Shown here piece by piece: positions 23,372 to 35,200 of a stretch of DNA of 64,000 nt. Source of the stretch: Asterochloris sp. CNOR1 (lineage: Eukaryota > Chlorophyta > Trebouxiophyceae > Trebouxiales > Trebouxiaceae). The stretch lies in assembly GCA_963969365.1 (NCBI GenBank), contig OZ017746.1, positions 1,860,001-1,924,000 on the forward strand. Direction: 5' to 3'. The notes under the pieces were generated by a model, which saw only the letters and a program-made list of their open reading frames with translations, made no database searches and had not been told where the DNA came from. Made by a program: the position numbers and the translations under genes. Every line of letters starts with the position of its first letter. The stretch's first letter is position 1.

Positions 23372-24573
23372 TCACTGCCACCCCCTTACTTGGCAATGGA
23401 CTCTGGCAAGAGCTGCCATGTAATCTCCTGAACGCTTTGCATACCGAGTTTGTGTGCTTGCGACAACAGCCCGCCGGGCATTATGTGGTTGGCCCTGCGC
23501 TTCATGCCACAAGCCCTTGTAAAGCAGGGCATAGAAGCCTGAGCTGCCCTGGGGATCTTGTATTGCCATGTCCTCCAAGGGTGCTGGCTCCGTCCCTTGT
23601 TCAAAGCACTGCTGTGCCAGGCGCATGACCAGCCTCGGATCCCGGCCTACCTGCATTCAGGCAAGCCTTGGCATGCTGAGCTGCCAGGCAGCTGCAGCAG
23701 CACAACAGGTGCAGGCAGCTGACCTGCAGAAATCTGAGTCGGGCTGCTTCCGGGGAACCCTCCAGGGCAGCCTCTGCCAGGAAAGCCCATATGGCCTCCT
23801 CAGTGTCATCTGGATTCACCTGATAGCAAGAAAATTTTCCTGTGTCACTGCAGCCAGGACTGCAGCTGAGGGCAGGGGCAGGGTGACAACAGTGCCTGTG
23901 TCAGTTGTCTGCAGGTGTGCGGGGTGAGGGATGACACCAGCAGTGCTCATCAGTCTGATCTGGCCTGGCACACCCACCGCAACATCTGCACGAAACTGCT
24001 GAGCAGCTGCCTCAAACTGCTCCATGTAGTAGAGGGTCAACCCCCTGCGCTGACAGCCAGGACAGCTTGTCAGGTGCGGGTGCAGGAGGCCACACAGCCA
24101 TTGCACCACGTCCCTGCCTTTGCCACATGTAAGGGCGGATGTCAGGGTCTGCAGCAATGGCTGCGTCAAACTGCTGAAGAGACTCTGCCAGCTTGCCCTG
24201 CAAAATGCACAAACTCGTGCTGAGAGGAGCTTGCTGGCGGAAAGGAACGAAATCCCCTGACCTTTTTGAACATCTCCATGCCCCTCTTGGTGAGGGCAGC
24301 AGCTGATCGTCCACTGCTGGCAGCAGCAGCTGTGCCTGCTGCCATAGTCAACACCAGACCTCCAGCAGCAACAGCAAGCAGGGTGTCGCCTGCCTGACAG
24401 AAGAGCTGGCGCCTGTGCATTAGTTGAGTTAGAGGCCGTGTTGTCAAGATGTGCTCTAGAGCTCATATAAGAGGCTAGGCAAAGTGCCCTTACCTTCTGG
24501 GATTGACAGGAGGTGCCTCAAGACAAGCACTGAGTCGCAGCAGAGGCACAGGCCTGCAGCAGCGAATATGCAT
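23372..24573 (-). CDS. TPR-like protein with plastid transit and twin-arginine lumen signal
   Basis: Exons: 24573-24494, 24412-24262, 24197-24118, 24044-23978, 23819-23724, 23650-23372, giving 250 residues. Exon 1 encodes a basic, Cys/Leu-rich transit-like peptide. After the join there is a triple arginine (VNPRRRQLF), a hydrophobic Ala/Gly/Leu core and Ala-rich cleavage-like residues, which together resemble a bipartite signal with Tat-type thylakoid import. The mature part has TPR-like helices (ESLQQFDAAIAADPDIRPY; LYYMEQFEAAAQQFRADVAV) and ends DYMAALARVHCQVRGW, a pattern I recognise from plant chloroplast TPR proteins of unknown function. Intron 3 needs a GC donor (CAAAG/GCAGGG). Its stop is 98 bp from that of PI4K gamma. 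Lumen location is inferred; molecular role unknown. Confidence 0.83.
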
Positions 24574-24799
24574 GATCTGAAATGCAGACATTTTCGCGTG
24601 AATGGCAATTTCATCTATCCCACAGCCAACCTCAAATGCAAACAAGCATAGTCTGATTGGGCTTTTCCCGCAGCACATGACCGGCAGCATCACTGCAAGA
24701 CATCCAGATTGCCTGAAGCCTTGCCTAACAGCGGCCTGGAGGTCGATCATTTCGAGGCCCAGGCAACAGAGATCTGGTAGAGGGTCCTTAGCCATAAAG
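24574..24799. promoter_or_regulatory. Divergent promoter, TPR lumen protein / redoxin
   Basis: The 226 bp between the two start codons must contain both promoters. No TATA box or other motif is convincing. Both products are small and one is predicted plastidial, so co-regulation is possible but not shown. Confidence 0.4.
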
Positions 24800-25976
24800 A
24801 TGGTGCGGACTGAGAGTAACACTCAGATCCCTCTTGGCAGTCAGGCACCAAGCTTTAAGGCGAGCCTGCTCATGCTCATTTCTTGCTCTGTGGCTGGCCT
24901 TTGTTGCTATGCTGTGCATGTCTGGACAGCATGTAAGCCATGCATGCATGTGCACGCAGCAGCCATGACTTGAGGAGCGCCCTGTCTGCAGCTGCCAGAG
25001 CCACTTATTGATAGAGACGTCAGCCTGGCTGAGTTCAAAAGCCCAGGCACCAAGGCAGTTGTAATCTGCTTTATTTGCAACCACTGCCCGTTTGTGTTAA
25101 ACCTGCTAGGCAAGCAGCTTGCTAGCAGTTGCTGTCAATTCATCAATTGTGGCCACCCACGCAAGCCAAGCAGCCATGCAGATCTGGTCTGTGTCTGCAG
25201 CAGCCATGGTCGAAGGTGCCATGTGCTGCAGATGGCATCGTGCAGCTGGCAGACGACATCAAGGGCAAGGGAGTTCCTGTCATTGCCATCAGCTCAAACT
25301 CTGTAAAGACACACCCTCAGGCAAGGACTGCATGGTCACTGGTGGTGTGACACCTTGCACTATCGCCCACCTGACACACCACCATGTTTACGCAGGATGG
25401 CCCTGACAAGATGGCAGATCTAGCCAGGTCGAAACGTGAGCAGCCCCCTGTGCCTCAGCTGCCACCTGCAAGTTGATGTCATTTACTCAGCCCACCTCCT
25501 GCTGCAGGCTTCGGTTTCCCCTACCTTTTTGATGAGAGTCAGGAAGTTGCTAAAGCTTGGGGAGCTGTGTGTACGCCAGAGGCAAGATGCACAATCATGT
25601 GCAGGAGTGTGCATGTCTGTGAGATGCTCGGCCTGTAGCTTTGACAAAACTCTCCTGCATTGAAGCACTTGTGCACTTGTACTTCCTCATGCTGCAGTTC
25701 TATGTTCTCAATTCTGACCACAATCTGGTGTGGCATGGGCAGTTTGACGACTCCCGCCCCGGCAACGAGAAGGCGGTGACAGGTGTGTGAGGGTGCACAT
25801 CGCTGAGGCATAGGCTCTGATGTGTCTGCACAGACGGCATCATCATCCAACCATCTGTCTTGCTCGCTGCAGGTGCGGACATCAGGGCTGCCATTGAGGC
25901 AGTGCTGTCAGGTCAGACTCCGCCAGCTGGCAAGCCATCCATTGGCTGCTCCATCAAATGGCACCCACAGCATTGA
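24800..25976 (+). CDS. AhpC/TSA-type thioredoxin-fold redoxin
   Basis: Small thioredoxin-fold protein of the AhpC/TSA (redoxin) superfamily, expected to act on thiols or peroxides. Exons: 24800-24859, 24992-25109, 25232-25320, 25396-25435, 25508-25581, 25698-25782, 25873-25976, giving 189 residues, typical for the family. The active-site CNHCPF motif follows the first strand (AVVICFI). ISSNSVKTHPQ, DGPDKMADLA, GFPYLFDESQEVAKA, GAVCTPEFYV, WHGQFDDSRPGN and the C-terminal SIGCSIKW block all match, with no transit peptide seen. Introns 1, 2, 3 and 5 each need a GC donor to keep frame. The start ATG at 24800 is the last one before the conserved LGSQAPSFK segment; an upstream in-frame extension is possible. 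Confidence 0.92.
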
Positions 25977-26294
25977 CAAGACCTGGGTGAGGCAGCCGCT
26001 CAGACTGCCTGCTTCAGAGAAGCCCCTCATTGTGACAGGTGCAGTGAGACCAGTGAAAGACATCTTCTCTTCATGAAACATATGCATTGCAAGGCATGTC
26101 CTGCCCTTGCGCCACCTCTGAGTCTCCTCCAGCACCTCTTCTCTTGTTAAGAGGCAGGCTCTGAGGTGGGATCTGTCAACAATTTTGAGTGTCATGTAAG
26201 GCTGGGAGGGTGGTGAAGATGTTCACGACACAGACATGAAATCAATGAAAGCAGTTTAACTATGGCGTCTGCAGCTGCCAGGGGGTCAGTCTAC
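25977..26294. other. Convergent spacer, redoxin / TFIIIC subunit
   Basis: 318 bp between stop codons, presumably two 3' untranslated regions. A TGTAA, the usual green-algal poly(A) signal, occurs near 26195. Nothing else is recognisable. Confidence 0.5.
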
Positions 26295-29200
26295 TCAGAA
26301 CCTGCAGTGCTGCCTGAGGACTTGCTTGGCCAACTGGCCTGCGCCACTCCCCTGGTAAATCTGCGATAGGTTGTGAGCTGCCTCCTGCTTGAGGTCATGT
26401 TCCTCGACATCCTTGACAGCCAAAACTCTCTCGTAGTACTGTGCAGCAATGTGCATCATGCCCAGGAAGTGAGTAGCGCGGGCCATGTTATAGTCAGCCT
26501 CAAGCTGGTTCCCACAGCGCCTGCCATACTCCTGCACGTATGTCACAGGGCGCACGCATGCCTTGAGCCTATCAACTCACAAGCAACTGCTTGTGAGGGC
26601 CCCACTGAAGGGACCATGAAGGCAGGCATGAAGATGCCACACACAGGAGGCAGCAGTCACTTCCTGGCAGGGATTATGCAACAGCAGGCGCTGCACATCA
26701 CTCTGCTCCACGGGAGCCGCTATTGCAAGCGGACAAAAGCTTACAAAAATTTGCAAACGCATTCTGCAAAGTGCAACGCATTTGAAGTGCATCCTGGTAG
26801 CAGAGTCCACCTGCATGAAGGCAAAGGCCTGCAGGATGATTTTGTTGCGGTCCTCTGCTTTGCGCGACATGGATTTCTGGAGCAGAGCCACGCTCAGGCA
26901 CAGCATCACCAGGGGCTCCTCCTTGGCCAGTTGGTAGGCCTGGAACAGCTCGTGCAGGGCCAAATCCCACTGACCCTGCAAGCACGATTTGGTCCAGTGT
27001 GGCCTGGAACAGCTTGTGCAGTGCCTTCCTGCCGGAATTGTGCGGCGCAGGGAGGAGTTAAACAGCTTGTGCATGGCTTGCTGCAGGCAAAGCGTGTTCA
27101 GGCTGCGCCGCTCCTGCTGCTGCTGGTGCATATCAAGCATGAAGAACATGATGCAAGGCATGCAGCAATGCACCTGCATGAGATAGGACTGCCCCGCCAG
27201 CAGGAGCAGCGGGAGGCTTCTGGGGCAGCGCGTCTTCAGTGGCAGCAGAAATTTGCTGGCTTGCTTGATGCCGCCCATCGAAGCCGCCACCCTGCAGCAG
27301 CATACTTATGTCATTGACCTGCAGCCGGTTGCTGAAGGACAGCAGAGTGTCTTCAGAACTGGCTGCAGGATCCAGAGTGTGGCTTATGGCAAGATTGCTG
27401 ACAGCCCTCAGCCCCGCACGAGGGACGATCAGAGCCCCAAGCATTTGGGTGCTGCCCCCCGAGTGCATGCCAGGAGGCCCTGCTCTGCGGTTTCCAGCAG
27501 GCTGCTTTGGTTGGGCCCCACCAGGCTCTGACACAGAGGAGCACGTACATGGAGGCACAGTGGAGCATCCTACATGTTGGTATGGGCTGCACTGGCTGGG
27601 CTTTACCAGGTTCTGACGCAGGGCAGCATGCATGATGGTTGGGCATGGCGGGAGACTGACCTGCTGTACATGTTCCAGCAGGGCACGCTGGTGGGCCAGC
27701 GATCCGTGACGCAGCGCAACAGGGCCAGCGCATCCAGGTGGTCCCCCCTGGCCTCCGCAATCTCTGCCAGGATCATGCGCAGCACGTCGCGCTTGCTCCT
27801 GTCCAGCCAGCGCCTGCACACAGAGACTGGGCAGGTAGGTCTCCTGACGCTTGGCAGCCAGAGCCAGGTGGGTGTGCAGATCCAGCGTCTGCACAGCACG
27901 TCCCAAAGTGGGTTTGCATCCGCGCATGCATGCCCAGCACAGCAGGGCACAGGAGAACTTGAAGCCCACTCCTGCACCGCCCTTGCCCTCTCAGATGGGC
28001 AATGGGCCCGCTGTGCAGTCAGAGCCAGGCAGACCACACAAGTTCATACTAGCACATGCCACTATGCCCTTGCAGGCAGGCAGCTGGCAGTCAGCAGTTA
28101 CCGGCAGCGCTGGCACAAGTACATACAGCCCTTACTAGAGTCCGACACCTCTGAGTGAGAAAGTGTTTCCCATCACAGACTGGCATAGCCACTGCTGAAC
28201 ACTATCTAACCCTGGGTGGCAGCAGCAGTGACACTCCAGGTGGGCAGTGTCACGAGCCGTCTTGTGCAGACTACATAACCTGCTGCCGCTGGACAGGATG
28301 ATCACCATCACCCAGTTGGCATACTGCAACACAGGCCGCATGGCATGTCGCAGCCAGGGGTGCTGACACAACGGTCCCACCACTCACTTGGCAAAGGTGT
28401 CCAGGCTAGCATGCACGAGCTGCGTGGCCTGCTTCAGCTGCCCCTGCTGGGCCAGGAGACGGCAGCTCTGGACCAGCGCCTCAAACTCCTTCTGTCCCCT
28501 GAAAATGCCCATCAGCACCATTGTCTCTGCAGGGAGGGAGGTGCCATGAATGTTGACAGGGACTTGAGCCTCGTATTGCTTTAACCCATGCCCGTCTGGA
28601 TCCACCTGCCTGCACAAGCCTCTGGCAAGGGACCAGTGCAGTGAAGTCCATGAACATGGGCAATCACAAATTCATGGGCCAGCAGTGGTGCAGCTGATGT
28701 CTTGGCCCGGATGAGAGGTACAAAGTGGTCAACTTGCAGCACACCAAGAATGATGGATGCAGCCGTCAGCTTGCCTGACACAGCATACCTCAGGCCTGTG
28801 CACAAACTTGTTCACAGGAGCCGCTTGCAAGAGGCGCTGCCTGCCCAAAGCAGGTGCAGCAAGGTCGACCTGCAGCATTGCCGCTCTCAGGCTCAGAGTC
28901 GCTCATCAGCTCATGAGGCGCCACGCCCACGGCAGCAGCTTCCTCCAGCAGCCTGCTGTCCCTAGCCTGCTGACGGAGCAGGCGGGGGTCCTTGCTGACA
29001 TACCCCTGCAGCCAGCATGTGACAGTTATGCTGGCATGCCTGGAACATCAGCCGTATGCAGACACTGATAAACTGGATCTGCAGCCAGCATGTCCACGAG
29101 TCTGCAGGAGGCCTTTGAGAAGGGGGCCAAGGACCTGCCAAGTGATCTGGACACAGCCCTGAACATGCAGCATCATGCACAATAGCCTGTGCCGCTGGTG

Positions 29201-32200
29201 ATGGCGAGTGAGGGGCACACTGCCTGGCACCAGGGGGCGTCACCAGCAGCACATCTGCACAAGCATGTCACTGGGAATGCAGCACACAGCAACTGCAGGC
29301 AAAGTGCTAGAGGCGTGTGCGGTGATTGGGTTCCTGGCACTCATAATCTAAGGATGCCGCCTGTGTCTCGCTGCTGGTGGTGTGGGGCACCAGTGCCTTC
29401 ACAAATGCTGCACAGCGTTGAAAGCAAGCCAGACAGGGAAGCACCATGAATAGATGGGCTGAGAATGGGCAACGACACCTTCCAAGATGCTGGCTGCATC
29501 CTGCTGCTCGGCGTCTCCTGCATGTGCTCGCATGCATCCTGGTCACCAGGCGTACCACCACCTCCACAAACAGCACATCACCAAACCTTGAAGATGTTGG
29601 TGGTGTCCTGCTGCTCAGGTGCTGCCTGCATGCGCTTGCGTGCCAGCTTGGCCCGCCTGCGCAGGGCAGCCTGCGCTGCCTTGGTGCCAGTGACAGCGGT
29701 GGCGCTCATTCTCTCCAGCTGCCCAAAGTGCTTCAGGGTATTAGCCAGCACTGGCAGCATCATGTCCAGGTACGCCTCCTGGAGGGGAGGCAGAAATCAG
29801 CTGTGTGGATTGACAAGCTGGCTTCCTCATATGGCAGAGACGGCAGCCCAGGTAGGAGACTCTGCTTCTGCAGCAGGCCAAGACAGCAGACAGAACAGGA
29901 GGATGCTGTGCTGTCCAGGGACACAGCCCTAGTGGGCCTCATCTCAGTTGCGGTATTGCATTTTGAGCACCCAGAGAAGGAGACTGCCAGGGCTGCCAAG
30001 GAGCACACTGAAGTCAGCACAGCAGGCTGCTGCACATCCTGAGCACCTTGTGGTCTGGATGGGTTGGGGACTGCGCTCTGTAACATTGCATGGCGGAAAT
30101 AAGTGCGACAAGCAGACTGCAATTCCATTCCACTACACGGACTCCAGTCATGAGCAACCACTGTGCTGGCTGCGCACCTCATGACCCAGTTTGAGCACCA
30201 TGTCTGCCCGCCGCAGGAGCACTTCAGGACTGTCAGCACGGCTGTGGTTAGCACCAGGGCCCTGCAGCCTCTGCAGCGCAACCTCTGCCCGGTGGGGCTG
30301 CCCCTGTGCAATCAGGGCCTCGACCATGGCCAGAACCAGGTCTGTGCGATCTTCTGCAGAGAGTTCAGGTCCTGCAGGGCAGCATGGTGCATCGCAGGGG
30401 AGCAGTTCCGACGCCTGTGCCAGGAAAGACACAAGTTCCCGCAAAGCGGCATGGCAACAGAGATGGCAAAATGTGGTCCTCGGCAAAGGCGGAAAGAGAC
30501 CCTGGTAGGGAACCAATGTTGCAGTGGTGCTGCTGTTACTGCCAGCCTCAACAGTGCTGCAGCCCTCATGTCCCCAATGAAAAACCTGGCTATCATGTAT
30601 CTGCACCAGCGCCAGCGCCAGTGGCAGGGCAGGGCAGGCTGCCAGTGTGACGGCCATGCACGAGGCTGGGTTGGGTACCGGCAGTGATCTGCAGGCCGGC
30701 TGCAGACACACATGTGCACCAAGCCTCTGGCGGAGCAGCGCAGCATGCCACCGATGGCAGGCAGCAGCAAGGCAGTGCCAACTTCATGCCTCTTGTAGAC
30801 TCACTGTCAACAATGGACTCGTAGACTGTCACAGCCGCAGCTGGTTCCCCGTTCTTGAGGTGGCACTCTGCCAGTTGGCGGCAGATGTCAGGGGTGTCAG
30901 TCTCTGCACACCCATGCAGTGGCTCTAGGAAGGTGATTGCCTGCAGCAAGCAAAGGGGCCAGTACATACGCAAATTACTTGCAGGGGCATAGACGGGAGC
31001 ATATGCACCTTGCTGGTTGTCTGCCAGATATGCACTCTCTCAGGACTGCTGTCTTGGTGCTTCGCTGCCCGTCACTTGAGCCTTGGCTTGCACATCAGCA
31101 GCTGAGCTGCCCCTGCAGCAGGGGCACTGTCCTTCTAGCTGTGCAGGCTTACAGAAACAGATAGTGCCACGGGGACCGGCAGACACACCTCACTCGCTAC
31201 GCAGGTGGGTGCTCCATGCTCCATTCTTGCTGCAGCGAGAGGGCAGGCACACCCACATGTCCAATCATCACCCACCAGGGGGTAGTAATGCAGCCCCTGC
31301 AGCGACTTGGCAGCGCTCTCATATAGGTCCCCATTCTGATCCACAGGCTCCATGAGCAGGTGTTTGAGGTAGTCCAGCGCTTGATCCAGGACAACGCCTG
31401 AGGAGGGGTCCTGGGCCAAGTGGGCGCAGCTTAGACCAGCCTTCACCTGCAGGGAGCAGTGCCAGCTCGGTCGCGGCGCAGTGATCTGAGGAGCTGATGC
31501 GCACAGCCTAAGCATCCTTGAAGCTGCAGATGGCAAAGCTTTGCTGCATAGGGGTTTGTTACCCTTGTGGCCAGGGCAAGACAGGGGTTGCAGGCAGCTT
31601 GAACGAGCCTCAACCTGCAGCTGGCAGGCAGCAGGGGCCTTCTTTGCAAGGCAGCATGACTCAGTGACTGAGTGAATAAACAGAGTCCTTTTGTCCATGT
31701 AGCCAGACTGAGGGACCTGCTTCAGGGAGGCACAGCTCAGTCCTGCTTCATGTGCGTCAGGCGTCTTGCGGGTTCAGCCCAGCCACTGAACAATGGATCA
31801 GGTCCCAGCTGTGTCTCATGCACAAAAAGGCACCAAGCACCTCTGGACGGCCATGGCTCTGCCAAGAGCACAACTGCTGCTGCCAGCCACTCTTGCAGTA
31901 CGGAGAGGTACACATGGAGTGGTCAGGAAGGCAGTACTGTGGGTGATGCACAGTATCTGAGGGATGACCACCAGCTTCCTAGCACGCCCCACTGGTGCAC
32001 TGCAGAGGCATACAAAGGTCTCATGCGCAGCAGCGCAGCTGTTGCAGAGGTCAATGGATCAACCGAACAGGGCTGCATTCAGTACACTTGAGCAGAGAGA
32101 GAAGCCCACATGCTTTATGTGTCAGTAATCTGAACAGCGTTGCACTTCACACTGAGTTGATGGGCAATACCACAGGCCAACGTCTGGAGGCACCGCCCAC

Positions 32201-35200
32201 CCAATCCAGCACAGCCGCTGCACTGATCCAGCGAAGCAGCATACATACAGCCCACAGGCAGACATGCATCTCACGCCTTGCTCTACAGTGCCTCAACACA
32301 TTCGTGCTTTGATCTTTGCTTGATGGGCAGCCCTTCAGGCCCACCCCTCTGCTGCCTCAGGCAAGGATGTACGGCGGCATAAAAGCTCACGCTGAGGTCT
32401 ATGGGCAACCCCTCTGCCCCGCACATCAGCTCTTTGGCGCGCTCCACCCACTCCAGGACCTTGGCCCAGTCCCTGCGCTCCAGGAACAGCTCGCACAGCA
32501 TGTTGTAGTGGGTCAGGTCAGCCTCCGCCTCAGGGTGGGCCAGGAACGCCTCCAGGGTTGCGCAGGCCCCGGGGAGGTCCTTCAGCTCGTAACGCTTGCG
32601 CGCCAACTCCTGAGCCACCTGCCCACTGGCAGGGTCCAGGCGCCGTAGCTGGTCCAGGGAGCGAATCGCCTGCAGCAATGAGTTTTAGGTGCTTGAGCCT
32701 TTGTCTCACTGGTGGGCATGACAATTCAGGCACATGAGGGCCTGGAGGGCCTGTGCAGTGACAGATGGCTGAGGCAGCTGCTGGTATAGGGAGCACGGCC
32801 TGCAGCAGCGACTGGGGTCAGCTTGGGCACCATGCTGCTATCAGGCAGGCTAGCGGCAAGCTCACGCCCTTGGCTGGGTGCACATGCTGAAGGTGTTCAG
32901 TGTGGGGTGATGCAGTAGCCAACAGGGAGGTCACACGAGCAGGGAGCTGTCACCTTCGGCGTGACCAGCAGCTCCCCCTTCCACACCTTGGGCAGCTGTG
33001 GTGCATGCTGTGCAGCTCAGTGTGTGTGGTGCTTGCCAGCAAACAGGCCAAATTCAGCAAGCCGCAGACAGGAGGTCTGGGCCAGAGTATCTGCCACAGT
33101 CATCTGCTTTCAGTGCAGGTGCCTACCTTGCGTGGCTCCCCCAGCTCCCCGTACAGGACTGCACGGTCCCAGCGAGCGCCAGCGTCCTCAGGCCACCGAG
33201 CCAGCACCTGAGCAGTACAATCGCAGTCAAGCAGGCAGGTACATGCAGTCAGACAACAGGCATCAGCTCCACAGTCAGGCAGCAGCCCAGCCATGGTGAT
33301 GCACTGGCCGCCAAAGGGAGCAGCTTCACAGGTGCACAGCATGCAGGCTTTGGCCCAGACAAGCTAAGAGGGTCTCTTACAGGTACTGCCTGCTTGTTCA
33401 CAGTGTGCAGGCTGCCAGCATGCCATGCAGGGCTGCAGGGCACGCTTACATTGTCCAAGCAGTGGATGGCCTGGCGGTAGTAGTTCAGCTGGATGGAGAC
33501 GTTGAAGAGGCGCTTCCACAGCTCACGGTCCTGCAGCTTTAGGAAACCCTGCTCCGCAACCCCAAGCCAATGCTCAAAACAGGCTTGACAGCACTGCAAG
33601 CAGCCTCGATAAGCCTGAGCCAAGATGTTTTGCAGACAGGTGGAATGGATGGTGTCAGCAGAGGGGGTGCCATGGTGCCCTGCCAACCTCAGGCTCAGGC
33701 TCTGATGACCTTCATACGCTGCCGACTTTGGCCCATGTACCCCTGAGCTCTGAAACCCCAAACTTGGATATTTTTGACTGGATGCTGGTGGCACCCTGTT
33801 ACCTTGTTAGTGGCTGCCAGGGTGCACACTCTGCCCACACATCCTTATGGCCTCACAAGTCCGACCAAGATTGGCTGACACTGCTGGCACCAACCTTTTT
33901 CTTAATGGTGGCTGCCAGCATGAGGGCATTCAGGGAGCGGCGCAGGTCCTTCTGCTCCTCATAGATGATGCCCAGCCGCTCATAGCCGTCAGAGAAGTTT
34001 GGCGCCAGCCGGATGACCTCCTTGAGGCGGGGTATGGCCTCGTCAAACCTGCAGCAATTGTTGCTTTTCTCACATCTACAGACGTACGTGAAGAGTTGAG
34101 TGTCAATGCGGACATGGCATCATCTGACCTGCAGCCCGCCAGTTATTTGCACTAGTTGCAGTGTCATGAGCTGCCAAGCACAGCTGGCTGTGGGATTGTT
34201 TGAGTTTAATACCTTCACTCAGAACATGCGGGCACAGCAGTGATGTCTTGGCAGGGCTTGCTGCAGCAGGTCAGCTGTCCCAGAATGCAGCACGCCGGAG
34301 GGTGTGCATGCAAGTGGTCAATTGCAGGTGTGAGCAGCACTCACTTGCCCTCAGCATACAGCAGGGATCCGGCCGCCAGGTGGGCTGCAGCCTCCTCTGA
34401 CATGGCTTTGGAGCGGCTACCCTTGCCCTTGACTGGCCTGCAGAGCACAAGCGACACCCTCTTGCCCGCAGGCAGACAGCGCAGTGAGCCAGAAGCACAT
34501 TTCAAGCCCACTTCTCGTGTCTGCATGCCCCAGTTGACAGCGCTACTGGGAGATCAAAAGCAAGCAGCCTGCCAAGCAGGACTCCAGATGCAGTCGATGG
34601 CACCAGTGGGACTTGCTGCAATGTGAGCAATCTCTGAAAGACCCATCCCATCAGGCCTGACTCCAGCCCCGCCTCACCCTCCACCCTCTCTTGTGGACCT
34701 TGCCCCAAAGCAGAGAGGAGCCTTGAAACATGCTGGCTGTGGCCAGCCTGCATGCCTCACACCCTGTTCTGGCCTCACCTCCCTCTCTTGAGGCCTTTGC
34801 CGCGCCGTCGTGGCTTGGGCCCCATGCCCAGGTGAGCTGCCACCGCCTTGTTCCTGCAGGCAGCAAGGCCATGGTTGCACACAGACATGCACATTGAGAG
34901 GGACCCAACCAAAAACAGGATCATGGTCCATGCATGGCAAGTAGTGGCTCTGGCCGTGTGATGCACAGCCTGGAACAGATGCCTTACACGAAAGCATTAG
35001 TGGCAGCCATCCTCACCAGACGTCATCTGCCCCTGGGTCAAACGCTGAGCTCCCTCTGGAGCCCCGCTTCCTGCCCCCTTGAGAGGCCTGCAGGAGCAGG
35101 CAGGTGCTGACCACTTCTGGCGTTGCCAAAAGGCACAGTGGCCCTCCGGCGTACTGGTTTCCCAGAAGGAGGCTCCTGCTCCTGCAGGCCTAGATGGTCA

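Noticed and set aside
29307-29400. Candidate TFIIIC exon reading ALVPHTTSSETQAASLDYE
   Set aside because: NIFK joins GYVSKDP directly in phase 0 with better family agreement; no good donor ends the segment.
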